Source: Pseudonocardiales bacterium (GTDB taxonomy: Bacteria > Actinomycetota > Actinomycetes > Mycobacteriales > Jatrophihabitantaceae). From it: DNA of 40,830 nucleotides. Each line of letters begins with the position of its first letter. The first letter of the stretch is position 1. The position numbers were made by a program, and so were the translations under genes. Below, piece by piece: positions 34,653 through 40,830 of the stretch. The notes under the pieces were generated by a model that was not told the DNA's origin, searched no databases, and saw nothing but the letters and a program-made list of their open reading frames with translations. The stretch is from the NCBI GenBank assembly GCA_030840295.1, contig JAVEET010000293.1:1-40830 (forward strand), in the 5' to 3' direction.

Positions 34653-35327
34653 GTGGACGAGGTGCTACGCAGGGCCGGGTTGTTCCAAGGTGTCGACCCC
34701 GCAGACGTTGAGGCGTTGGGCAGCCAGTTCGAGATTTTCGACGCGCCGCGTGGTACCACCCTGTTCAACGAAGGCGAGCCGGGCGACAGCCTGTACATCG
34801 TGCTCTCCGGGAAAGTGAAGCTCGGCCGCAAGTCCTCGGATGGCCGCGAGAACCTGGTCGCCGTCATGGGACCCGCGGACCAGTTCGGCGAGCTATCGCT
34901 GTTCGACCCCGGGCCCCGCACGGCCACCGCGGTGGTCGTTACCGATGCCCGGGTGGCCCGGCTGCCGAAACCGGCGTTGACCCAGTGGGTCATCGACCGC
35001 CCGCAGATCGGCCTGCAACTGCTACGCGTGGTTGCCCGCCGGCTCCGGCGAACCAACACCATGCTGGCCGACCTGATCTTCGTCGACGTCCCGGGCCGGG
35101 TGGCGAAGCAGTTGCTGCAGTTGGCCCAGCGTTTCGGCTCGGTCGACGGGGGTCAGCTGCGCGTCACTCACGATCTGACCCAGGAGGAGCTGGCCCAACT
35201 TGTCGGCGCGTCTCGGGAGACCGTGAACAAGGCACTGGCCGACTTCGCTCAGCGCGGCTGGCTGCGTCTGGAGGGCAAGAGCGTGGTCATCCTCGACCGG
35301 GAACGGCTGGCCCGTCGAGCCCGCTGA
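34653..35327 (+). CDS. crp: cAMP-receptor-protein family regulator Crp
   Basis: 224 residues from GTG 34653 with AAAGGAG upstream. An N-terminal cyclic-nucleotide-binding beta-roll ([57 protein letters not shown] with the FGE and R-T-A-T cAMP contacts), a dimerisation helix and a C-terminal winged HTH ([44 protein letters not shown]). Orthologous by motif and position to M. tuberculosis Crp (Rv3676) and Streptomyces Crp. Global cAMP-linked regulator; conserved between nth and the MBL/RidA genes. Confidence 0.96.
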   Translation: MDEVLRRAGLFQGVDPADVEALGSQFEIFDAPRGTTLFNEGEPGDSLYIVLSGKVKLGRKSSDGRENLVAVMGPADQFGELSLFDPGPRTATAVVVTDARVARLPKPALTQWVIDRPQIGLQLLRVVARRLRRTNTMLADLIFVDVPGRVAKQLLQLAQRFGSVDGGQLRVTHDLTQEELAQLVGASRETVNKALADFAQRGWLRLEGKSVVILDRERLARRAR

Positions 35328-35416
35328 CGCTTCGCGGCTCTCACGGCCAGGCGCTTCGCGGCTCCCACGGCCGGACGCTTCGCGGTCCTCACGGCCGGAC
35401 GCTTCGCGGCGTTCGG
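35328..35416. repeat. 24-bp tandem repeat after crp
   Basis: Three full 24-base units at 35328, 35352 and 35376 plus a partial fourth at 35400 share the core CGCTTCGCGG and ACGGCC. They start at the base after the crp stop and fill most of the gap to the convergent MBL gene, so they may act as the 3' UTR or terminator of both. Confidence 0.8.
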
Positions 35417-35428
35417 AAGCGGTCGCCT

Positions 35429-36244
35429 TCAGGGGCGGTCGGTGCGGAGATAGGCCAGCTGCGCGCGGACCGACAGTTCGGCGGCCGGCCACAGGGCGAC
35501 ATCGACGTCGGCGTAGACCCGCTCCACCACCTCGCGCGGTGTGAGGTCGGCGCCGCCCCCGGACACCACCTCGCGAACCTGTTGCAATCGTTGCTCGCGG
35601 TGCGCGAGGTAGGCCTGGGCCGCTATCCCCGCGTCCGGTAGCTCCGGACCGTGACCCGGCAGCACGATCACCCCGCTCAACGTGGACAGCCGGCGAAGCG
35701 AGTTCAGATAGTCGGCGAGCATCCCATCCGGGTGGGCGACCACCGTGGTTCCGCGTCCGAGGATGGTGTCCCCGGTAAGGACCGCGGCCGGTCGCGATCC
35801 GGCCGCCGCCGGCAAGACGAAGCAGAGCGAGTCCGACGTGTGTCCGGGAGTGGCCCACACCTCGATAGCCAGCCCGGCCGCTTCCAGAGCCGAGCCCTCG
35901 GTAATTCCCTCCGCGCCGTATCGGTGGGCTGGGTCCAACGCCCGCACCGGGGCGCCGGTGAGCTCGTGCAGCCGCCGGGCGCCCTCAGAATGGTCCAAGT
36001 GCCTGTGCGTGAGGAGGATCATTTCGACCCGGCCCGCGGCCTCCGTCACCGCATTGAGATGACTCTCCGAGTTGGGCCCCGGGTCGACTACCACGGCCTG
36101 TCTGCGAGCCGGATCATCACGCAGAATCCAGGTATTGGTGCCGTCCAGGGTCATCGTTCCTGGGTTGTCCGCCAGCACCACACCGGCGAAGGGGGTGACC
36201 TGCCGCAATTCCTCGTAGCCTTTCGGCCCGACATGCTCGGTCAT
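35429..36244 (-). CDS. Metallo-beta-lactamase-fold hydrolase
   Basis: 271 residues from ATG 36244. The zinc-binding THRHLDHSEGARRL (H-x-H-x-D-H) lies near residue 80; further ligands are in WATPGHTSDS, LTGDTILGRG and VLPGHGPEL. A C-terminal helical/winged segment is present (LTPREVVERVYADVD). The group resembles the LACTB2/glyoxalase II branch, so hydrolysis of a thioester or RNA is possible. It follows the NUDIX gene with stop and start abutting (TAG then ATG). Comparable to Rv3677c by place. Confidence 0.9.
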   Translation of the reverse strand: MTEHVGPKGYEELRQVTPFAGVVLADNPGTMTLDGTNTWILRDDPARRQAVVVDPGPNSESHLNAVTEAAGRVEMILLTHRHLDHSEGARRLHELTGAPVRALDPAHRYGAEGITEGSALEAAGLAIEVWATPGHTSDSLCFVLPAAAGSRPAAVLTGDTILGRGTTVVAHPDGMLADYLNSLRRLSTLSGVIVLPGHGPELPDAGIAAQAYLAHREQRLQQVREVVSGGGADLTPREVVERVYADVDVALWPAAELSVRAQLAYLRTDRP

Positions 36245-37108
36245 CTAAAGCTTCTTACCGGATGCGCTGACGAAACCGTCGGGCAGCGCAATGACCGTCC
36301 CGTTGCCCAAGTCCAGGCTCAGCCCCGCGGGCGACCGGCGGAACACCGGTGCGACCGGGTGCACCTGACGCTGAGCTGCCGCGTGCAGAACCTCGGCCGC
36401 GGTCGGGGCCTCGGTGACGCCGACGATCTCGAACAAGGTCGTGAACGTCGGCGGCAGCATCGGCCGGTCGCCGCGCTCGAATTCAGCCAACGCGGTCGCC
36501 ACCGGAATCCAGTCGGCGTGTGAGGCTTCTCCGGTCACCCAAGCCGGGATAGAGCCCTCCGGTACCACGGCGACGAAGAAGTAGGTGTCGTATCGGCGAA
36601 CCTCGCCCTCGGGTGTGATCCACCGCGCCCACGGCCGTACCGCCGAGGCGTCAAGTTTGGCGCCGAGTTCGCTCAGCAGCGAGGAGAACGTCCGCTTGCG
36701 ATTCTCGACGTCGGCTCGCGCTTGGCCGGACGCCACCATCGGCGGCCTGGTCAGCAATATGCCGACCTCTTCGAAGGTTTCCCGGATCGCTGTGCAGACC
36801 AGTGCTCCGGCGTGTCCGGTGTCGGTGTTCAACTGTTCGGCTACCGCGGCCAGGGTGTCGGCGGGGTGAACTCCGTCCAGTGCGGTCTTGGCATCGTCGG
36901 CATCGACGGCCCCGCCTGGGAACACCGACATCCCGGCGGCGAAGGCCATGCCGGCCACCCGGCGCAGCAACCAGGTCTCCAGCCCCGACGCCCCGTCGCG
37001 CAGCAGCACGACCGTCGCCGCCTCCCGAACCGGCACCGGCACGGGTTCCCCCGGAGCCGGCTCAGCGACAGGCTTGGACGAATCGTCCGGTCGGGCTCCT
37101 GATGGCAC
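36245..37108 (-). CDS. NUDIX hydrolase-like protein, second
   Basis: 287 residues from GTG 37108. A disordered Pro/Glu-rich N-terminus is followed by a NUDIX domain: REAATVVLLRDG, MSVFPGGAVDADDA near 78, and the box end AIRETFEEVGILLTRP (R-E-x-x-E-E-x-G). The insert between GG and RE is longer than the canonical 5/7 spacing, as in the NUDT19/RPP-like branch. Substrate unknown. It lies between ridA and the MBL gene; a gene here is common in actinomycetes but absent in M. tuberculosis, from memory. Confidence 0.87.
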   Translation of the reverse strand: MPSGARPDDSSKPVAEPAPGEPVPVPVREAATVVLLRDGASGLETWLLRRVAGMAFAAGMSVFPGGAVDADDAKTALDGVHPADTLAAVAEQLNTDTGHAGALVCTAIRETFEEVGILLTRPPMVASGQARADVENRKRTFSSLLSELGAKLDASAVRPWARWITPEGEVRRYDTYFFVAVVPEGSIPAWVTGEASHADWIPVATALAEFERGDRPMLPPTFTTLFEIVGVTEAPTAAEVLHAAAQRQVHPVAPVFRRSPAGLSLDLGNGTVIALPDGFVSASGKKL

Positions 37109-37112
37109 GGGG

Positions 37113-37595
37113 CTAGTCGCCGATCGTGCCGTCGGCACCCTTGACCTCGACGATGATCTCAACCTCTACCGGCGCATCCAGTGGCAACACCGCGACCCCG
37201 ACCGCGGACCGCGCGTGGAAGCCGGCATCGCCGAAGACCTCACCCAGGAAATTGGAGGCGCCATTGATCACCGCGGGCTGCCCGGTGAAATCAGGGGTCG
37301 AGGCGACGAAGCCGACCACCTTCACCACCCGGACGACGGAATCGATCCCCACCAGCGCGTGGACGGCGGCCAGGGCGTTCAGGGCGCATGTCCGGGCGTA
37401 ACCGGTGGCCTCGTCGGCGGTCACCTCGGCGCCGACCTTTCCGGTGGCCTGAAGCTGGCCCGCCACGATGGGCAGCTGTCCGGAGGTGTACACGTGCGAT
37501 CCACTGCGCACGGCGGGCACGTACGAGGCGAGCGGCGTGGGCACGGATGGGAGTTCGACGCCGAGTTCGGCCAGGCGCGACGATGCGGAGCTCAT
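37113..37595 (-). CDS. ridA: RidA/YjgF/YER057c/UK114-family protein
   Basis: 160 residues from ATG 37595. RidA core: YTSGQLPIVAGQ, ALNALAAVHALVGIDSVVRVVKVVGFV, and GFHARSAVGVAVLPLDAPVEVEIIVEV with the Arg that in RidA binds the imine/enamine carboxylate. The family hydrolyses reactive 2-aminoacrylate-type enamines. First gene of ridA-NUDIX-MBL. Confidence 0.92.
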   Translation of the reverse strand: MSSASSRLAELGVELPSVPTPLASYVPAVRSGSHVYTSGQLPIVAGQLQATGKVGAEVTADEATGYARTCALNALAAVHALVGIDSVVRVVKVVGFVASTPDFTGQPAVINGASNFLGEVFGDAGFHARSAVGVAVLPLDAPVEVEIIVEVKGADGTIGD

Positions 37596-37682
37596 GTCGG
37601 CAAACTACCCGGTGGCCCCGCGTCCTGGCAGGGCGCACGAAGGCCCGGGTCGAGTGATGTACATCGCTTGCAATAGCTGTCG

Positions 37683-37688
37683 TATAGT
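37683..37688 (+). promoter_or_regulatory. TATAGT -10-like hexamer before the LacI-family gene
   Basis: TATAGT is seven bases before the ATG, so if real the transcript would be nearly leaderless. A GCAATAG lies just before it at 37670-37676, and its reverse recurs upstream of the GH13 gene. A -35 is not clear. Confidence 0.25.
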
Positions 37689-37695
37689 TGCGCTC

Positions 37696-38709
37696 ATGAC
37701 CCGCAGACTGGCCGAAGTTGCTGCGAAGGTCGGGGTGAGCACCGCAACCGTGAGCCGGGTACTGAACGGCAAGGGTGGCGTGTCCGAACCGACCCGCCAG
37801 GCCGTGCTGACCGCGTTGGACGTGCTGGGCTATGAGCGCCCGACACAGTTACGCGGCGAGCGTTCCCGCCTCGTCGGGCTCGTCCTGCCCGAGTTGCAGA
37901 ACCCGATCTTTCCGGCCTTCGCCGAGATCGTCGGCGGAGCGCTGGTCCAGCAGGGTTTCACGCCCGTGCTGTGCACCCAGAATGCCGGCGGGGTTTCCGA
38001 ATCCGACTATGTCGATCTGCTGTTGTCACAACATGTTTCCGGTGTGGTGTTTGCCGGCGGCGCATACACGATGCAGCACGACCGCCACGAGCACTATCAG
38101 CGCCTGATCGAGCGGAACCTGCCGACGGTGCTGGTCAATGCGGCCATCGACGGGCTGGGCCTGCCGGGAGTGTCCTGCGACGACGCGGTCGCCGTTGAGC
38201 AGGCAATCGCGCATCTGCGCCATCTGGGCCACACCAAGATCGGCCTGGTGCTCGGCATGCCGGGGCACATCCCGTCCGAGCGCAAACTCCTTGCGGCCCG
38301 TGCCTTGACGAGGGCAACGGATTTCGCGCTGCCCGATGAGCTGATCGCACGGTCCATGTTCTCCCTGGAGGGCGGCCAGGCCGCGGCAACCACGTTGATC
38401 CGCCGGGGAGTCACCGGTCTGGTCTGCGCAAGCGATCCCATCGCCCTCGGGGCCATCCGGGCCGCTCGCCGGGCCGGTCTCGCTGTCCCGGGGGATATTT
38501 CGGTGATCGGCTACGACGACTCGGCGCTGATGACCTGCACCGATCCGCCCTTGACCACGGTCCGCCAACCGATCGAGCCGATGGGACGCGCGGTGGTCGA
38601 GCTGTTGATGAACCAGATCGCCGGCGGCTCGTTCGCGCCCGGTGAGTTGCTGTTCGAGCCGGAACTGGTGGTTCGCGCCTCCACCGGTCCTACGCCGCAC
38701 GGTCTCTGA
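37696..38709 (+). CDS. LacI-family transcriptional regulator
   Basis: 337 residues from ATG 37696. HTH: RLAEVAAKVGVSTATVSRVLNGKGGVSEPTRQAVLTALDVLGYERP at the N-terminus, then the periplasmic-binding-protein-like core (GLVLPELQNPIFPAFAEIVGGAL, VSGVVFAGGAYTMQHDRHE, LVNAAIDGLGLPGVSCDDAVAVEQAIAHLRHLGHTKIGLVLG, CASDPIALGAIRAARRAGLAVPGDISVIGYDDSALMTCTDPPLTTVRQPIEPMGRAVVELL). The sugar-binding fold and neighbouring GH13 gene point to repression of an alpha-glucoside (maltose/trehalose/sucrose-type) gene set. Divergent from ridA. Confidence 0.93.
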   Translation: MTRRLAEVAAKVGVSTATVSRVLNGKGGVSEPTRQAVLTALDVLGYERPTQLRGERSRLVGLVLPELQNPIFPAFAEIVGGALVQQGFTPVLCTQNAGGVSESDYVDLLLSQHVSGVVFAGGAYTMQHDRHEHYQRLIERNLPTVLVNAAIDGLGLPGVSCDDAVAVEQAIAHLRHLGHTKIGLVLGMPGHIPSERKLLAARALTRATDFALPDELIARSMFSLEGGQAAATTLIRRGVTGLVCASDPIALGAIRAARRAGLAVPGDISVIGYDDSALMTCTDPPLTTVRQPIEPMGRAVVELLMNQIAGGSFAPGELLFEPELVVRASTGPTPHGL

Positions 38710-38721
38710 CGCCACCGCGTT

Positions 38722-38739
38722 GGGCGGCGCCCCCCTTTT
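38722..38739 (+). terminator. Weak rho-independent-like hairpin after the LacI gene
   Basis: GGGC-GGC-GCCC with a tail of CCCTTTT. The stem is only four base pairs, so it is a modest candidate. Confidence 0.3.
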
Positions 38740-38764
38740 GGTGTTCACTCCCCTTTTTCGGTGC

Positions 38765-39245
38765 CATAGAGCCTGTTGCGTGATGCAGGTGGCTGAGCCG
38801 GAGCTGTCTGTTGGGGTTTGGGCGTACGGGTGGCCTCCACGGGGGGTGTCGTCCCAGGTGGGCTGCGCAAACGCGACCGGAGACACGCTCTGCACCCCAA
38901 CCTGAACGTCACCCATCCCCCACGGCCTGAGCCTAGGCCTGACCCTCCACCAAACCGTCATGTCATCTATCGCCACTCGGCGATCTTCGTCGCGCCCAAC
39001 GGGAGCATGCCTGGCACCCGGAGCGCGACATCGGTGTGACACAGCCGCTCGATCTGGCGGCTCCAACGCTGGCCCAAGGCCTAGCCATCGGCAGGCAGCC
39101 ACTCGCGCATATCCGCAGCCATCAAGAACCGCTGATCCCGGCCCCACGGTCGAAATCCGTGAGAAACCACCAGATTCTCCGCCACCCACGACCACCACCC
39201 ACGACCACCACCGGCAGCCACACCGATTACGCAACAGGCTCCATA
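38765..39245 (-). mobile_element. Internally deleted IS remnant, IS1182/DUF772-type
   Basis: Inverted repeats starting GAGCCTGTTGCGT bound 38769-39241: left reads GAGCCTGTTGCGTGATGC, right (reverse strand) GAGCCTGTTGCGTAATCG, both followed within 15 bases by GTGGCTG. CATA occurs directly outside both ends (38765-38768 and 39242-39245) and could be the target-site duplication. On the minus strand, from about 39145 to 39020, a single frame reads DQRFLMAADMREWLPADG, a stop, then LGQRWSRQIERLCHTDVALR. These match, from memory, the N-terminal region of IS1182-type transposases (FLPPDMREWLPADHL, then GQRSSRQIERLCHTDVAFR), with about 45 residues deleted between them. The catalytic domain is lost. 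Confidence 0.72.
39020..39145 (-). pseudogene. Transposase N-terminal fragment
   Basis: A remnant within the element above. Two conserved blocks of a DUF772/IS1182 transposase remain in one frame with one stop between them. No catalytic DDE segment survives, so it cannot move itself. Confidence 0.65.
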
Positions 39246-39290
39246 GCGGAGGTAAACGAGAGTGGATCACGTCGGCGGTCCGTAACCAAC

Positions 39291-39319
39291 TTGATATTTT
39301 GAGTTTCTGTCAATCTATT
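39291..39319 (+). promoter_or_regulatory. Sigma-70-like promoter for the GH13 gene
   Basis: TTGATA at 39291-39296 and TCTATT at 39314-39319 are separated by 17 bases. The -10 overlaps CTATTGC, whose reverse complement GCAATAG occurs before the lacI-family gene, hence a candidate operator. It starts 50 bases past the IS remnant. Confidence 0.45.
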
Positions 39320-39393
39320 GCGTGATTCCATCGATAGTTCTAGCGTTCCGTTCGCCAACCCGACTTTCACATCAGCGAACCGGAGCGACCAAG

Positions 39394-40830
39394 GTGACCG
39401 AACGCCCCCAGCCGGCGGGATCCGCGGACAACGCAGACTGGTGGCGCAACGCCGTCATCTACCAGGTCTATCTCCGCAGCTTCGCCGACTCGGACGGTGA
39501 CGGAATCGGCGACCTCGAGGGTGTCCGCGCGCACCTGCCGTACCTGCGCGACCTCGGCGTGGACGCGCTGTGGTTCACGCCCTGGTACAGCTCACCGATG
39601 GCCGACGGCGGCTATGACGTGGCCGATTACCGCTCCATCGATCCGGCCTTCGGCACGCTGGCCCAAGCCGAGGCCCTGATCGGCGAGGCGAGGCGACTGG
39701 GCATCCGAACGATCGTCGACATCGTTCCCAACCACGTCTCCGAGCAGCACCCCTGGTTCCAAGAGGCACTCGCGTGCCCACCGGGGTCACCCGAGCGCGA
39801 AAGGTTCTGGTTCCGCCCTGGACGGGGCCCTGACCAGGACGAGGAACCCACCGGCTGGACGTCGAACTTTGGTGGCCCGACCTGGACCCGCACCAAGAAC
39901 CCTGACGGCACGGCTGGCGAGTGGTACCTGCACCTGTTCGCCCCTGCCCAACCGGACCTCAACTGGAACCATCCCGAGGTCCGCGCCGAGCACGAGGCGG
40001 TGCTGCGGTTCTGGCTTGATCGCGGCGCGGCGGGCGTCCGGATCGACTCGGCCGCCCTGCTCATCAAGGATCCGGCGCTCCCGGAGGTCGGTGCCGATCT
40101 CCGTCCCGGCGAGCACCCTTACGAGGACCGCGACGAGCTGCACGAGATTTACGCGTCGTGGCGGGCGATCGTCGACTCATACCCGGACACCCGGGTCCTG
40201 GTCGGAGAGTTGTGGTTGCCCGATGCCCAACGATTCGCTCGGTACTTGAGATCGGACGAGCTACACACGGCCTTCAATTTCGACTTCATGGCCTGTCCCT
40301 GGGATGCCGCACGCTTGCGGTCCTCGATCGAGGCCACCCTGCAGGCCCATGCCCCAGTTGCCGCACCGGCGACGTGGGTGCTGTCCAACCACGACGTCAC
40401 CAGGCCGGTCACCCGCTACGGCCGCGCCGACACGTCCTTTTCCTTTGCCGCCAAAAGGCCTGCCACCCTGACCGATCTGGTGCTCGGCCGTCGCCGCGCA
40501 CGCGCCGCCGCGCTGCTGGCCATGGCACTGCCCGGCGCGCTCTACATCTACCAGGGGGACGAGCTGGGGCTGCCGGAGGTGGAGGACATCCCGACATCCC
40601 AACTCGCAGACCCAATGCATTTCCGATCCGGTGGCGTCGATCCGGGCCGGGACGGCTGCCGGGTGCCGTTGCCCTGGAGCGGTGCCAGGCCGCCCTTCGG
40701 GTTCAGTCCGGAAGGCGCGCGCCCCTGGCTGCCACAGCCGTCGTCGTGGCGGGAGCTCACGGCCGAGGTCCAGGCGGCCGATCCGGCGTCCACGCTGAGC
40801 CTGTACCGCTCCGCGCTGGCGGTCCGAGCC
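39394..40830 (+). CDS. GH13 alpha-glucosidase (3' end beyond window)
   Basis: Open to the right edge: 479 residues visible from GTG 39394, with GGAG eight bases upstream. Conserved GH13 regions appear in order: WWRNAVIYQVYLRSFADSDGDGIGDLEGV, VDALWFTPWYSSPMADGGYDVADY, region I DIVPNHVS, region II GVRIDSAALL with nucleophile Asp, region III VGELWL with acid/base Glu, and region IV LSNHDVTRP. YQVYLRSF and NWNHPEVR suit the oligo-1,6-glucosidase/alpha-glucosidase subgroup (EC 3.2.1.20-like, trehalose or maltose/sucrose). No signal peptide, so cytoplasmic. Probably regulated by the upstream LacI-family protein. Confidence 0.92.
   Translation, partial: MTERPQPAGSADNADWWRNAVIYQVYLRSFADSDGDGIGDLEGVRAHLPYLRDLGVDALWFTPWYSSPMADGGYDVADYRSIDPAFGTLAQAEALIGEARRLGIRTIVDIVPNHVSEQHPWFQEALACPPGSPERERFWFRPGRGPDQDEEPTGWTSNFGGPTWTRTKNPDGTAGEWYLHLFAPAQPDLNWNHPEVRAEHEAVLRFWLDRGAAGVRIDSAALLIKDPALPEVGADLRPGEHPYEDRDELHEIYASWRAIVDSYPDTRVLVGELWLPDAQRFARYLRSDELHTAFNFDFMACPWDAARLRSSIEATLQAHAPVAAPATWVLSNHDVTRPVTRYGRADTSFSFAAKRPATLTDLVLGRRRARAAALLAMALPGALYIYQGDELGLPEVEDIPTSQLADPMHFRSGGVDPGRDGCRVPLPWSGARPPFGFSPEGARPWLPQPSSWRELTAEVQAADPASTLSLYRSALAVRA

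Larger units (their letters stand above)
38710..39393. other. 684-base gap: decayed insertion sequence plus promoter
   Basis: No intact gene. It holds, in order, a short hairpin with T-run at 38722-38739, a 473-base mobile-element remnant at 38769-39241, and a promoter for the GH13 gene at 39291-39319. Confidence 0.8.

Noticed and set aside
35328-35416. CRISPR or attachment site
   Set aside because: Contiguous 24-mers without spacers; no integrase or tRNA nearby.
37668-37688. TTGCAA/TATAGT as a -35/-10 pair for the LacI-family gene
   Set aside because: The spacer is only nine bases.
38642-38905. 87-residue plus-strand gene
   Set aside because: It begins inside the LacI-family gene and runs into the left end of the IS remnant; no family resemblance or ribosome site.
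38026-39270. 414-residue minus-strand gene
   Set aside because: It spans the LacI-family gene in antisense and the IS remnant in the wrong frame; the transposase blocks are in another frame.

Overview
The window is high-GC, densely coded DNA with actinobacterial gene content: Crp, MarP-type protease, Ssd/TadABC, F420-type luciferase-like oxidoreductase, urease without ureE, GTG/TTG starts and ATGA/GTGA-coupled genes. The core order from ssd through acs, holin-like protein, epoxide hydrolase, marP, NUDIX, nth, crp, metallo-beta-lactamase and RidA matches, from memory, the Mycobacterium tuberculosis Rv3657c-Rv3678c neighbourhood, so the right two thirds is a conserved actinomycete chromosomal backbone with local insertions. 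The species cannot be fixed from sequence alone; a non-mycobacterial actinomycete (Frankiales/Nakamurellales-like) is my guess.

Layout. (1) 1-6094: a MacB/FtsX-type ABC exporter on the minus strand (lipoprotein, two ATPases, a large permease running off the left edge) divergent from an orphan sensor histidine kinase. (2) 6222-13350: a purine-degradation island: 5-hydroxyisourate hydrolase, 8-oxoguanine deaminase-like amidohydrolase, urate oxidase, OHCU decarboxylase (opposite strand), allantoinase, allantoicase and a DUF6986 aldolase/citrate-lyase-like protein. (3) 13464-18097: a divergent urease operon ureABCFGD. Together these can take 8-oxoguanine or urate to allantoin, allantoate, urea and ammonia; a GlnR-like site lies between the two divergent halves. 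(4) 18127-21747: ssd-tadA-tadB-tadC of a Tad/type IV pilus-like assembly locus that stops abruptly without pilin or TadE genes. (5) 21858-28274: HAD phosphatase, a degenerate Fic-fold protein, acetyl-CoA synthetase, an SDR, a holin-X-like membrane protein coupled to an epoxide hydrolase-like protein. (6) 28277-30817: a phospholipase D-family protein divergent from a luciferase-like oxidoreductase, apparently an insertion in the conserved backbone. (7) 30919-37595: the translationally coupled nth-NUDIX-cupredoxin-marP operon, a small membrane protein, crp, and a RidA-NUDIX-MBL operon. (8) 37696-40830: a LacI-family regulator, a 473-bp decayed insertion sequence with terminal inverted repeats, and a GH13 alpha-glucosidase cut by the right edge.

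Most interesting points: the complete oxidised-purine-to-ammonia cluster with a DUF6986 enzyme where a ureidoglycolate/glyoxylate step is expected; an 18-bp tandem repeat at the allB/uraD divergent start; a Tad locus lacking its substrate genes; a degenerate Fic protein beside acs; a cupredoxin lipoprotein with Gln at the usual axial Met position coupled to marP; and an internally deleted transposon whose transposase N-terminus is still readable. No tRNA, rRNA or CRISPR array was seen.
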